DNA of 48,967 nt from Bigelowiella natans CCMP2755 (Eukaryota > Cercozoa > Chlorarachniophyceae): assembly GCA_000320545.1 (NCBI GenBank), contig ADNK01000289.1:1-48967 (forward strand). Direction: 5' to 3'. The position numbers were made by a program, and so were the translations under genes. This document shows, one piece after another, positions 31,787 to 44,456 of the stretch. Numbering within the stretch: position 1 is the first letter of the stretch; every line of letters begins with the position of its first letter. The notes below the pieces were generated by a model. It did no database searches and had not been told where the DNA came from. It saw only the letters and a list, made by a program, of their open reading frames with translations.

Positions 31787-32108
31787 CTAGATCTACTTTC
31801 CAGGCACAGGAGTGTTCGCCGTTGGTCGGGGGGTGGGTGTTCGGCTGCTGTCAGGAGAGAGAGATCAATCTAGAATCTTAGGAAATTCCTCTGAAATAGA
31901 CCAAACTTCGAACCGAATTATACCTAAATCATTTGCATCATGCAACACAAACTCGCATTGTTCATCACAACAATATGCCGAACAGCTGCTATTCTGGCAA
32001 GATTTCCACCTCGTAATATCTGAATAATCGCGAACCCTAATTCAAGTCTTCATCTAGTGTAAACAGAGCATCCTGCAACCGACTGACGCGAAGGAGTTGG
32101 CAGCTAAG

Positions 32109-33065
32109 ATGAAGCGCCCCCCCTCACCCACAGCCCCTGATCCGAGGAAGGAAAAGGATACCGGACATAATGACGAGGCTGAGGTGAAAGATCAGGTGGA
32201 CATTGTATTATTTTTTATCAAACGGGGAGATCCTGCTGCATTTTCGATCGATGGGTGGTTACCTACGTGATATGTGAATGTTCCATTCTTCTCCCCCGCA
32301 GTTCTCGGCTATGACCTCAAACTAACAACGCCTGGTATGTCAGGGAACGGTCAACAGCCCTGGAATGGTGGAAAATAAAGGCGTTAAAAAAAGGCGTGTA
32401 ATCCAGGATGAAGATGCGAGGAAGGTGCACCAAAAAATAGGATGTTCGCTTGATACTTCGACACAATTTCGAATAGATCAGAACCAGCATAATACGCAAC
32501 AGCCCCACATCACTGTACATATTTAGGTTGAGTCGCTCGGATGGCTGACAGAAAGCGCGATGCCGCGAAAACGGGAGTCCCGCTCCATCGAGCTTGTCGA
32601 TGGCAATTCTTCGGCTGTCCAGCTCAAAGCTGCAATGCTGCAGGTGCTGCAAAATAAGCGCAGAAGTTACGAAGACCTTGGAGATATTAGCCCACAAAAG
32701 ATAAATGTTGGAAAAATCTTGAGATAATATATTCGTATATCCTCGTCATAACCGGTTTGCCCCTCATCATCATCCAGGCTCAGGCGGAGGCTACATTGCA
32801 CAGAGACGACCCCTCTTATGTCCTACGCAAACAGCGTAGGGGTGACATCTTCAGACTAAAAAACGCCGGGGTGGACGAACGAAATCGGTTTGGCGTCTCT
32901 CTAGTTCTTAGTATGAGATTAGCATGAGAATTATACGAACGCATTTTGGAATACACACTCTTGTACTTAGAGTCTTGATTTACACAACGATCCGCACACC
33001 AAGAAAAGGACTTACATGTGCATAGTACACGCATCCATGAATGTATACGCATTTGTTATATGACA

Positions 33066-33100
<35 letters not shown>

Positions 33101-33104
33101 CTAC

Positions 33105-33154
<50 letters not shown>

Positions 33155-35427
33155 CGTAGGAGAGATACCGCTCTCAGTCAAGAGGAGTCTTCTAGGAGCA
33201 ATGAGCATCTCAATGCAAAGGCACGGCTCTACGAGAAGATGAAGCGCGGAGAGCTGAACCATGCGGTTGGAACATAAAATAAGCAGAAAATGATTCAATA
33301 GACAACATGTACGATCATGGGATGTTGTACAACGTGCTTCACACTGCTGGGATGCATGTGTATCTCTCTAAGCTGCTCACACCTTCTTACGTCAAAATTG
33401 AAATTAATAGTGTGAATGTGTATCACGGTTGTGATTACTAAGAAATGCTGACTCGGTTACCTTCAGAACTCCCTTGTGGATTTCGAGGAGAAAGGATTTC
33501 AGCAGGTCTTGTTTAAAGGCTGAGAAGTAGCCAACCACCATTAAAAAGGAAAAATGGTTCTCTGTCATCATTGCGGCTGGACATGACACCCTTTTGTTTG
33601 TTTAATCCATATGCTCTGGTATGTGTCTGGCGGTGCAGGCTGAACTAAGGAGTTCAACCATGGAGGACGAGATGGAGAGGCGGCAGTGGGAGCGCGAGGC
33701 GCTAAGAGAGATTCGAAGCGGGGTCGCACTGTCCAAACTCAGGAAGGACCGCCCTTCCAATGGTTGTAGTAATTTAGTTTTGTACCGTTTGTTTTGCTTC
33801 TTGTTTCTCTGTGTCGTCGTGTTTTTCCTTCGTCTCCTCCCTCCCTCCTATCCCCCCCTCTCTCCCCTCCTCCCCTACACCAACGCCGATTCAATCGACT
33901 CAGTGCATTTTACTTCTGATCATTGTTCCCTTCTCGCTGTGCTCGGTATAGGAGTGAAACAGCGGTACGACAATACACTTAGCATGGAAGAGAAAGCGGT
34001 CCTCTCACAGGTAAGCTCGCACCCGGTTTCCATCCCCTTTTCTCCTGCCCCCTCTTGCTTTGTCTCTGTTGGTTGCTTGAACGTTGATCGAGAGTTAGGA
34101 TTCATTATTTGCTCTATTTAACTCTGCTATTTTGACTACAGGTCAGCGCAGAGACTGTCCGAGCAAGATCAAAGGTAGCTTGCATTGAGTCATGATGAAT
34201 GTGCTTCCTTAGTCTAAAGGATTGTGGATAAAGCGTAAGTTCGTCATGCTTTGTTTGTCGTGTCGATGATTGCTATCATTTCCATTGCATTCTACGCTGT
34301 CAAAAGCGGCGTCGTCAAGGGGGTGGATGCTGTTGCCGATGGAGAGAGAGACCGCTTCTTCATCAGTGTAAAAATGAAATGGTGTACTAACGTGACCACC
34401 AGGTTGAAAGCATCGTAGATAAGCGCAAAGCCAGTCTCCTTGCTCGGAAGCAAAAGCTGCTAGCCGCCCGCAATCGGAAGAAAAAGTCGGCTGCAAGTCT
34501 GTTTGCCAGTAAACGCCAGCAGACCTCCACAATTAATCCCACTTCTGCTGCTTCTGCTACTACCACCGCAAACACAGCTGCTACCATGATGGAGGGAGGG
34601 GTTGCCAAAACTTCGTCGTCGAGCCAACTAGCATCAAACACTGCAGCGGCGCCTCAGCAGATTGCATCATCTTCCTCGTCGTCGTCATCATCATCAGCAT
34701 CTGTCCGGAAAGGGCGAGATGGCGTTGTGCTGACCGCATACGAATACCGCCCACCCTCCTCTGAGATATCGTCGCTACCGGAATCAAGGCCGAATCCCCA
34801 CCGTCAGTACGCGGCGATCGCGCCGCCGTCTTCGCTCATGGCCACTATTCAGCGGGCCAAAGATAAAGCAGCGCGACCGAAGAGACGAGCAACACGATTT
34901 GGCAGCGATTCTACAGCTGCAACCAATAGTTGTAGCAGCAGCAGTAGTAGCAGTATTAACAAATGGCATGCCTCTCAGCAGCGGGCTAGCGATTTCTTGG
35001 CCTCGGTTCTTGGTGGGGCCGGACGCGGTGCTCGTTATGTAGCACCGCCTTCTGCTTACAATGCAGCAGGGGCCTATCCACCAGTGCCACTGCCTAACAT
35101 GATGCCGCCCCCGCCCTACCATGGATTCGGATTTCCTCCTCCTCCACTCCATGGAGTGACGCCTACATCATCATACCCCCAGACAGGGCAGCAGCCGCAA
35201 CATCAGTCGCCGATGTGAGTAAGAGACCTTGTGCACGCCATATGCGTACACACGCACACGCACACGCACACACACACACAGAATGTTCTTGACACCATGT
35301 TCCTGACGTACAAATATGGATATGATGTATGTGATACCTCAGGTATCCACCGCCGCCGACTTACCTTCATTCGATGCCTCCGCCTCAGGCGAACATGAGT
35401 GGATACCCAATGATGCCCGTAATATGA
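32109..35427 (+). CDS. CCDC174: CCDC174-like protein
   Basis: Ten exons, phase-consistent: 32109-32195, 32344-32424, 32527-32706, 32778-32910, 33165-33265, 33639-33762, 33952-34010, 34142-34174, 34403-35214 and 35343-35427, 564 residues in all. The block HLNAKARLYEKMKRGEL matches the hallmark of CCDC174, a nuclear protein linked to RNA processing and exon-junction factors. The neighbouring KNAGVDERNRFG, the EMERRQWEREALREI helix and the Lys/Arg-rich RKQKLLAARNRKKK stretch also fit. The C-terminal third is Ser, Ala and Pro-rich with PPPY-like motifs, which I do not recall from animal homologues. Exon 1 may start upstream (open to an acceptor at 32066). The end of exon 4 and start of exon 5 were set by phase. 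Confidence 0.62.
33066..33154. repeat. (CA)n-(TA)n-(TG)n microsatellite in an intron
   Basis: About 90 bp of dinucleotide repeats inside the intron between exons 4 and 5 of the CCDC174-like gene. It ends about ten bases before the acceptor. Confidence 0.9.
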
Positions 35428-36676
35428 GGCGCGATACCTTTGCCAGCACTCTTGACTGATTAAAGCAACTACATAAAACATCTTGTTTTGCAACTTCTTT
35501 CTTCCTGATTTATATTCGTTTTTGCTGTCTATCTGATGGGTTGATGACACTGATAAAAATTGATCTTTACTGCGCTATAATTTCAGGTTCCTCCGCATAA
35601 TCAAAACCCTCTCCCTTCTCCTTCTCATCCTCCTCATCCTCCTCCTCCTCCCGGAAAGAGCTAACATGAGTTCGTAGTACATGCCGATGTGGCCGGTACA
35701 TGACATGGATCGGGTGCGCTGCACCATGAAATTTGAGATTCATTTGTTGTGCATGCAATGTCGTTTTTGAACTATGCGTAATGTGTAATTCCATCAACTC
35801 GCGGCGTTCTTCCGAAGTGACAGACTGCGCAGTCTAACCGGAAACATGCATTCGAGACTTCTAGAATTTTTGTTGGCACATGTACATGCTTCGATCAAGC
35901 AGTAAGGATGCACTTGCATTGTTGCGTAGCGTTTGCGTGCATCAGCATGCCATCACAGTGTCCCATGCTAGCTAGCATGCTCACTCAGTACGAAAGCAAT
36001 TGCATTAGCATGTAGATCATGCAGTGAGGCTCATCATCTCGTGCGCTGCATGTGTGTGTGGCTGCGCACACACATGCACACGCTCTCATTGCGTGTGTGT
36101 GTTGTGCAAGCTAGCAAGGCTAGAACGAAGGCCTGGCACACTTTGCTGCGCTGTTGAATGGTCCTTTTCGCAGTGGCGACATCGCCTGCGCACGCGCGGC
36201 ACAGTCATTATTCAAGTGACTGTGCAATTTCCAGGTGAATCCACGTGTGACATGCAAACGTAGGACATCATCACAATTCAAGCAAATGTGCAATTTGCAG
36301 CTTGCCGCGCAGCGCACAAAGGGTCATGAGTCTCAGACAGCAGAAGCTGACTGAGGAAAAGAAAAGCATGCCAGTCTTTGAAGGATCGTCTCCGCAGCAA
36401 GAACTTCCTCAAAGCTGCATCTGCACGATGATCTGCACTCGGATCCGAGGGGGCACCCAACGCAAACTTTGGTTTTCGTGTCTCTTCTGGCGATCCAGAT
36501 CTGTTGAAGCATTTTGCATGTTGTTGCGACGTCCGTTTTTTTAATGTCGCAGCAATAAAATCAAAGCCAAAACTTCGGAGAAAACCGGCACAGAATCGGA
36601 GGAGAAGGAATTCCATTCCAGATATTATTAGTATTCCCCCCGCCCCCCCTTCGACCCCTGGATACGCGACCTCGAA
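35428..36676. other. Intergenic with word-biased island
   Basis: Between two genes on the + strand. From about 35870 to 36270 the sequence is dense in TGCATGC, GCTAGC, CATGCTAGCTAGCATGC and (GT)n words. Frames of 60-140 codons on either strand around 36278-36746 read weakly and do not join in phase to the next gene, so I left them out. Confidence 0.5.
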
Positions 36677-38478
36677 ATGGAGAAACAGCAGCAGCACACT
36701 CAGGTTTCTGCTTTACATTCTCTCATCGAAAATTTTGCCAATTTAAATGTGGGTTGAACCACACTTCTACTTTATTCTGCGTGTGCCAGGAGCATAAAGA
36801 CCTGGATGAGGACAATGTAATTTCTATCTGTTATCGTTTATTTACTGTTTTAAACCTAATCCACCTTTTATTTTCAAGTTGATGTTTGGTACGGTTCCGT
36901 GTGCGTTCCGAATCGTTGCGGGTGATACGTACAGGTAGGTGCTAAAAGTTGTGCATGTGCATGAGGAATGAATAAAACTCTGAACCCTGTTAATTTTCTA
37001 CAGCTATGAAGCAGAGAAGTGCAAGGATGTAGAAAATACGGAGGAAGAGCGGGAGGTACTATGAAAATTTAGATTTGGGCCAAACTTGAACCATGAGAAA
37101 GCAATTTAGTTCAGCGATGCAACATATCCAACCATATGATACCTCGACCCTTGTTTTTGTTATCAGATTGCTATTCGAAAGTACAAACCACTGACAGAGG
37201 AGGTAAAGTGGTGGGATAGGGACAAAATATTGTGGGAGGCGTAGGTTTTATGGTAGCTTGCAATATGCGCCTAGGTAGATGTTGTGTCGCCAAATTGTGG
37301 AGCACGAAGACAGCTTGCTGGTATCTGAAGTTCTAAGTGTACTTTATTCTTGTCAGGAATATGGTGAAGGATACGGGGGCCTTCAAACTCCAGCAATGCC
37401 GACTACTAGATTGGAAGTTGAAAAAGTTAGTGCAAAATTCGTTGATATGTTGGCGCATACTGAAAGATTTCTGGTGTTCCTTTGTAGCGATCGAGCTGTG
37501 AACTTTGTATCATTCTCATTCTCTTCCTCTCCATATCTGTTTTTCTCGATTATTTTCCTCCTTCACCTTATGCTTCAAAATATCAGTCTTCTACTGGGGT
37601 CTCCTCATGGCCGAAACTCCTCCAAAAGTCAATTCAGCAGACATAATCCATCACGCACCGATATTCATATACAAACTTTTTTTATTTTTGTTTGATATTA
37701 TATGTATAGAAACGTGTATGCGTGTGCGTGCTTGCGTGTTTGCGTGTGCGTGTGCATGTGCGTGTGCGTGTGTGTGTTTGCGTACATTCACATGACATAT
37801 TTTTTGTACAAATTTGCAAATTAACGTGATGTTCAACGTAAACTAGGCCCTTGCTGAAGGTGCCACTAACAAGCAAGCACGATCTGAAGGGCTTTGCATG
37901 TGGAGTGCGCTCAGCTATTGTCAAGATCGACGGAGAATGGTTTCGATTGAAGGGCTGTGGAAACAACGATATCGGGTACTTTTATTTTTCAAGCATGTAG
38001 TACCTCGGCCAGTTCCTCCCCTTTCTCCCTCCCCCGCTCCTTCAGCTATCATTACGTTCTCTTCATTGTCTATCTTCGTCGTCTTTTTCCTCTTTTTCTT
38101 TTTCTTCTTCTTCTTCTTCAAGTACTACTTCTTTCGCTTCTTCAGCATTATCGCATCATCACGCAGCTTCATTCTCTGATCTTCCTCGCATTCTTGTCAG
38201 CTTCCCCATTCGAGTGAACAAGTTTAACAAGGAGATCCGCGGGTGCATGTTTCCGGATACAGCTGCCCGCGAGTTGCATATGTCCAACACTGTCGCCAAG
38301 ATTCTGAAGCCAGTCGGATTTCTTGGAGCCAATGAGCCTCTAGGATGGTAAGTAATGACCACCCTCGCTATTAAAGAGGAAGAGAATAATAGAGGGGGAG
38401 GACGAGGAGGGGGTGAGGAGGCATAATATCTTTGAATGTGGAATATCCATTTTGTTTTTGGTTCGTTTTCAAATTGGG

Positions 38479-38525
<47 letters not shown>

Positions 38526-38985
38526 CTCTTTTATGCCTATCCTCCTGCACGATCGATATATTATATATCGGGTACATTATTCCTACATTGCCGTTGCTGC
38601 TACTTCCCAGGTATGCGTACGAGGCTTTCCCACAGACGCTTTATCTTGAGAAGAAAGGTAGAAGTGAACCACAGCTTAAAAGAAAAAGACCGATCTATGG
38701 GTGTTTGCCCAGTATTTATACCTTGAAAGAATGGCGCACAATCATGGATAAACCGCTACTTCGAAACCTCGCATTTTTGCTCCGATTTTGTTTTACCACA
38801 TCTCCTCATCTTGCATGTACAATGAATGCAAAGGAGACCCGCCAAAATGGACCGAATGCAAAGGTGAAAAGTATTTGCTCCCTAAGGTAGAAGGCTCTTT
38901 GCCAAAAAGAGCTGTATACAGACAGGAAATGAAGACCGTCATCTCACCAGAGCAAATCTACATTTTTCACCATTGAGTATTCAGA

Positions 38986-39024
<39 letters not shown>

Positions 39025-40624
39025 AGGTTCGTTGTGGGTTTTGAAAGGGTTCATCAGAACGATAGTGCTCTAATACGAAGATGCGGTGTTGTTATTTGAC
39101 TTTGCATATTTGTCATTCTCAAGGTGGTACGGTGTTGCGGATTATTCAAAATTAATGGCGACAGGCGCTTAGATTGCCATGTACTGAACGGGCTCGAGCT
39201 GCTGCTGCCAAGGGTAACATACTGCTGCTGCTGCTGCTGCTGCTGCTCATGAGTATTAATCCGTTCCTGTTTTACGTAAGATAACCTGACTATTAGACCT
39301 GCTTAATGACTGACACTACACTATTCGGCCATCATCCTAGATTTGCGATGGGATGGATATGAAGGAGGTTTTGGCTGCGTTTCCCACGGACAGAATGGGT
39401 TTGAAGGAGAGTGCACCGCAACCGACCGGCGACCTCATTTCCTATTCCTTCGAGATCACTTGGCATATGAGCATGTTCGATAAATTTCCCAAAGCAGGCC
39501 AAGGTATGCAGGCTACCACCGCCATCACCATCACCACACGGCGGTGGCGACGATGACGACGACGAAGAGAATAGAAGTCACTTGGGCCTCTCCACCACAG
39601 AATGGAAACGAATGATGCACGACGATGATGATGATGATGATGATGATGACGATGATGACGATGATAGTTGTTGTTGACATAAAGTAGATAAATGTACATC
39701 AAAAGGGCAACAATGATGCTGACAACCATGCTGAGAAATGTTTATGACAATTGAAAAATAGGCGATTCGAGCCCGCTGAATGCTCTGGCGGGGGCATCTA
39801 AGCTGCGAGAATTGCTGAAAGAACGTGCCCCTTCCTTCCCGTCAAAATCGATTCTTCCGAGCGGCAAAGGAGACGAGGAGCTGTGGATCGCATACGATAA
39901 GTGCACACCAAAGAACGTGGAGTTAATGCACACCAAGAATCCCATCGGAGCTTCAGATGATGCGTATCCCAAAACCCCTGATCCAGCCTGGGCTAAGCTG
40001 TGGACGAAGTGCCAGAAGGTTCTCGAGGAGCACTACTCGAAAGCACCAAATGCAACCACAGCAGCAGCCCTGCTCCCATACATCTACTACAGGTTCGGAT
40101 ATGAGTGCGGCACAATCCAGAGAGCTATGACCGACAACGGTGTGAGCTGGGGCACTTACGAGGATCCACTCGGATATCACTGCAACGCACACGCGAACAA
40201 CCTGGTGTTGCTCGCCGAAGATGCAAAGAACCACAATGGCACCTTCCTCGCCCCGTTGGACCTCGACATGTCGTTCACGCAGGATAACTTCATCTTCTCG
40301 CATTATGTCATGGATGGGAAGAAAATCAAGAAGGCCGCCAAGAAGGACGATGGCAAGTGGAGCACATATCTGAAACAGGAGGTGACGGGATTCCTCAAGA
40401 CTCTCTCGGGGGACATGGGAGGCAGTACCGGTGTCACTAACGTGTCGCCTCTTCCTAAAAATATGCTGCCTCTCAAAATTGCGCTCAGAGATGTTATGGC
40501 AAAGGCCTTTTGGACTGCTTATAGCAAAGAAAAACCCGAAATTGAAGTTGATCCAAAATTGAGAGCCCCGGCTTATGCCCTGTTGAAAATGGCTCTCATC
40601 ATGACTAGCAAGTGTATCGCATGA
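36677..40624 (+). CDS. Conserved-looking protein with kinase-like motifs
   Basis: Twelve exons, phase-consistent: 36677-36703, 36790-36816, 36879-36934, 37004-37055, 37167-37210, 37357-37416, 37847-37975, 38201-38347, 38611-38863, 39124-39213, 39341-39503 and 39762-40624, 636 residues. Key parts: GFACGVRSAIVKIDGEWFRL followed by KGCGNN (about 104-129), FPIRVNKFNKEIRGCMFPDT, VAKILKPVGFLGANEPLGW, CCGLFKINGDRRL, and in the last exon SWGTYEDPLGYHCNAHANNL (H489) then LAPLDLDMSF (D516, D518). The H-x-N-x-H-x-N-N and D-x-D pair recalls the catalytic loop and metal-binding Asp of atypical kinases (APH, HipA or SelO type), with KGCGNN as a possible nucleotide loop. I recall related proteins of unknown function in other protists. 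The fifth exon's end was chosen for phase; part of exon 9 might be intronic. Confidence 0.65.
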
Positions 40625-40849
40625 TGGGGGTATTTTCTTCTTCAGTTGGAAAGACTGATAGGGTGGTTTGTTGAAGATGGAGCCACAGTGGTCTATCTCT
40701 ATCGAAATTAGTCTTTAGAATTGAGTTCCTCAAATTTCTACTATGACGGTAGCAGTGCTATGTGCTACACATGCTGCATACCTTGGTGTATAAACGCCTT
40801 CGAACATTTTCAAATATGAGCAACCATGAGAATACAGAGGAATGGGCTT

Positions 40850-41190
40850 AAGTTAAATACGGAGCTTATGCCTATGTAACACAGTCACGCACGCACGCGC
40901 TCACGCCGCCGTGGCGGCAGCCTAACGCATGTGCCTATATGTAGAATTGGACGTAGCGAACGCTCACGTGTAGATCGTTGATCGACTGGTTCATGCCGCT
41001 GTGCGCTTGCTACAGTTACATCTTGCGCACGCTGCGGGCCGCATCAATAATCTGGCTTTCAGTCATCATGCTAGCTCGTGATACGATAGAGTGAGATCAT
41101 TGCTTAGAAGACATCTGTACATGTTTACATCCATACATGCATCTACGGCAGCTCTCGTACGGAGAGGATAACGGGGCATAGCGTTTTAGC
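40850..41190. other. Word-biased island between convergent genes
   Basis: About 340 bp with CACGCACGCACGCGCTCACG, CATGTTTACATCCATACATGCATC and similar words, between the 3' ends of the kinase-like gene and the 79-residue gene. No coding sequence is recognised. Confidence 0.55.
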
Positions 41191-41223
41191 GACCTCATCA
41201 TGACCGCCGTCACAAACTAAGCA

Positions 41224-41691
41224 TTATCTGGAACGAATCAATTCCTTGACGGCCTTCAAATCGTCAAACCAGCGTTGCCAGCGGCCCCTTTCATTCACAG
41301 GTGGCTCGTCCAATACATAGAAGAGTTGCCCATTCTTATCGTCTTCGAATGTGTCGGGAAGATCCTGTGTTATTGCAAGGTATTGATACGTGTGTCTAGC
41401 ATCCCCTCTCCCTCCCTCCTTCTCCTGCACTCTCTTTGTTTGCGCGCTCACACGCTTTTGCCAAATATATCACGTATTTGCAAGTATGTAGCAGGTAGTG
41501 TAGTCCGGCTGACTTCTTCCGATTTGCCATATTTTTTCCGTAGTCGGTCCCACAGGTCCTCCTCCTTCCCGCCGGCAAAGAAATCTACAACTCGTTGGAC
41601 TGATTGAGATTGACAGTCTCTCAGTCGTGCAGCTACATGTCATTCGTGGTGTTCAGCAATCCAGCAGTTCAATGCTACCATTTCTAGGCAT
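41224..41691 (-). CDS. Small hypothetical protein, 79 residues
   Basis: Three exons in phase: 41691-41679, 41599-41514 and 41364-41224. The protein starts MPRNVQRVVDFFAGGKEEDL, continues WDRLRKKYGKSEE, then an acidic LPDTFEDDKNGQLFYVLDEP and a charged tail GRWQRWFDDLKAVKELIRSR. It has no signal peptide or membrane helix, is well balanced in composition and is probably helical. I do not recognise a family. The first exon supplies only four codons, so the start depends on that tiny exon being real. Confidence 0.6.
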
Positions 41692-41759
41692 CATCGCTGC
41701 ATCAAACATTTTTCTCAAATTATCCCCATTTCTTCCCCTCGATGCGGTTTAGAATAGAT

Positions 41760-42283
41760 TAGAAAATGACCATCAACTTTTGGGAGTTCGTGAGGTGCGA
41801 ATGTCTAATCGTCAATATTTTGATACGGCAGGAACAGCGACAGGAGGAGAAGGAAGAATGCCGATTAAGATCAGATTAAGGTGATGAGCAACTTCTTAAA
41901 AGAGTGGTAGTGCACAGTGGAGGAGTATATTCTTCTACTTCATGAAACGTGTTTGTTATTTCCTCTCTACCACACGTTAGACGATGAATCAACGAGAACA
42001 ACTGATATTACGCTTTTACATTGTAAAACAGGAGAATCTTTTTCTTCAAGACCAGCTTCGGGCTACGGATATGAGGAGGAATAGCACGTAAGCAAATAGA
42101 TTAACTGTCATTTACACTTTCTCTCTGTTTCGATGACGTGCTATTTTCCTTGCTTCTACACAACAACCAACCACAACGATTCGCCGTAAAACAAGGACGA
42201 CTACAACGACAACGTGCACGAGGCAACTACTCGGGCTCCTTGTCATCGACTTTTATTCGCTTCAATCTGAAACCGATTGCTAG
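41760..42283 (+). CDS. Possible small coiled-coil gene, exons unresolved
   Basis: Three exon-like stretches on the + strand have good splice borders: 41762-41799 (ends in VRE), 41832-41879 (EQRQEEKEECRLRS) and 42031-42089 (ENLFLQDQLRATDMRRNS). The last could join in phase to a final exon from about 42197 ending in TAG at 42281-42283. The second stretch runs into TAA one base before its donor, so the set does not form a clean gene. It may be a decayed or misread gene. It would converge on the coiled-coil gene below. Confidence 0.25.
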
Positions 42284-43957
42284 CAGAAAGTCCTCTCCAC
42301 CAGCTGTCGTAACGGCACATACGAAACAAATGATGTGAGTGATCGGGGAGAGCAAGAAGCAGAAGAAGAGGGCTGGGGAGCATGATTCTTATGGAGATGA
42401 AAGGGGAAATAGCTATCATTACGGTAGCGAAGTAACTCCGACTGTACGTGCTTGTTCGCCTGGCGGATTCTGAAGGAAAACCACCGGTGATTTCCATATT
42501 CAGGACCGTTGACAATCGAAGAAATACTAGATGACAACTCAGTTTCATATGATAAAATAATCGTATTATTGCCGACATTTTTGCCGACGCCGTGGTGTCA
42601 CTAAGCATTCTGTTTTCGTTCATGGGTGATCCCTGTCGTTGTTGGCTCCCCGCCCCCTCCCCCCTTCTATTGGCCTGGTTACATTACCTCCTGTACATCT
42701 TTACACCAGGGTCATTCACTATGTTGGCGATGAGAGTTCTCAAGGTCATCAGCATCCTTGACAGCTTCACAAGTGAGAGACATACAAAATCAACAACAAC
42801 ATATAGGCCTCAAATAACGACGATTCATTGATTTCATCTTCTGCACTAGCGCAACGGAACAAATAGCAGGAAAGTCGGAGAGAGAGGAATGCCACAGCAA
42901 GCCGGACAGAACTATAGGTGTAAGCCTCCCTCCCCCCCCCCCTCTCTCTCTCTCTGCATTCGGTAGTGTAAGAAGACCTGATACTTATTGTTCGAATCTC
43001 GCATCAGTTGTAACGCCCTATTAGTATTAGAAAGGGAGGAGGAGGAGGAGGAGGAGGAGGAGGAGGAGGAGGAGGAGGCAGCAGTATGTTTCGGTGTGGG
43101 TTTCAACATGTAAGGCTCGAGCACGTACTCTGAGCTCGACATCTCCTGCGCCTTCTTTCTCCGCTCTGCCTCTTTCTACTCCAAGAATCGAACATCAGCA
43201 AAAGGAATTAGGGGTTTTGGACGACGACGCTATGAAAGAGATGACTGCTGTTATTTATGCATCAATTACTTTTAGCTTAATCTTTTGCTCCTCATATCGT
43301 TTCCGTTCCAATTCAAGTTCCCTCTTACGTTCCTGTCGATTATTATTTTGTGCGTAATAATGACTAATCCTACCAGCTTCTACCAATCGATGCATGCCAA
43401 GAACGCAGTGTCGCGGAGGAAAAAGTCTCACGCTGAATGCCTGTTCCCAATTTATTGAAAAATATGCAATCATTTTTTTAACATAATCAGCACATACTAA
43501 TTCCTTTTGCTTTTTCTCCTCTTCCGCCCGCCGTTCTTCTGCTTCTCGTAGGCTAGCCTGAGGAGCAACACAGGCAGCTAAATGGGCATATATAATCAAC
43601 ACACACGCACGCACGCACGCACATCCGCGTATTTGAATAAACATCGTGCATAGGTAAATTTGCTTGTACATATCGGTTGGACCAACAACCTCAGCGAGTT
43701 GTTTCGCTCTTAGGGCTGCTAATCGCATCTCTTCTTGCTGCTCCTGCTGACGCTTTCGTTTCAATAGTTCTTCCTGATGCTTCAATTCCTTTTCTTTGCG
43801 TTTCTGAAGGATTGGCTCGTATGCACCTTCCCAATCCGCTGCGAGTTTTTCTGCTGTTGGACGCAAGGCTTCTGCTCGGACGGCCAAGGCTTTCACCCTC
43901 TTGATCTAACGAGTCACATAATGGAGACAGATGTCCTTCTCAATCTCTGGCAAACTA

Positions 43958-44027
<70 letters not shown>

Positions 44028-44456
44028 GCTCTTCTCTCACTCTTCGCTTCGTAACGACTTGTACCATTCCTGGCCCGTAGATTTTCTTATCAGGATCCTT
44101 CTCTTCGGCCTTGGCGATGAAGCCTTGCATCTTACCTTCGATTTCAGCTATGTTCTCCATCTGAAAAGTTGACACGGCATGTTAGCCTCGAAGATTGTCC
44201 CTTATCGAATAATAAGGGTGATAGAAGAGAGATACCCAGCTTTTAATTTTCTTGACAGTCTGCTCTATGTCTTCTTCCTTTAATTCTGAGGAAGAATGGG
44301 TTCCAGGCTGCTGCTCCTCCCCCTGGAGCTCCTTAAGACCCTTCTCGACCTGCAAATTCAACGACTACCTCTCAGCAAAAGGAAGCAGCAAGCTTCCTGC
44401 TCGGCGAGGTTGGTCACCTCATCGACAAGGGCTGTGGTCTTTCGAAACTCAGTCAT
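42280..44456 (-). CDS. Charged coiled-coil protein with polyserine tract
   Basis: Eight exons, phase-consistent, 330 residues: 44456-44418, 44349-44236, 44160-44041, 43905-43690, 43557-43498, 43332-43270, 43175-42985 and 42469-42280. It starts MTEFRKTTALVDE, then ENIAEIEGKMQGFIAKAEEK. A long Lys/Glu/Gln-rich helix follows (KEKELKHQEELLKRKRQQEQ, ASLREAEERRAEEEKKQKEL, ERKRELELERKRYEEQKIKL), then SSSEYVLEPYMLKPTPKH and a run of 14 serines encoded by a (GGA)n tract at 43034-43078. The C-terminus is His/Ser/Pro-rich. I cannot name it; such charged single helices occur in cytoskeletal and RNA-processing proteins. A (TC)n run at 43961-44025 lies in the third intron. Confidence 0.62.
43961..44025. 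repeat. (TC)n microsatellite in an intron
   Basis: About 32 TC units inside the third intron of the coiled-coil gene. Read on the - strand it is an AG repeat, so it contains many AG dinucleotides upstream of the real acceptor. Confidence 0.95.

Noticed and set aside
32317-32697. 126-codon - strand frame (WANISKVFVTSALILQHLQH)
   Set aside because: Antisense to exons 2 and 3 of the CCDC174-like gene, which join in phase.
34387-35152. - strand frames opposite the long CCDC174-like exon
   Set aside because: Shadows of a 812-nt coding exon with biased Ser/Ala/Pro composition.
42138-42338. + strand frame QPQRFAVKQGRLQ
   Set aside because: Overlaps the last exon of the coiled-coil gene on the other strand and lacks a fitting acceptor in that frame.
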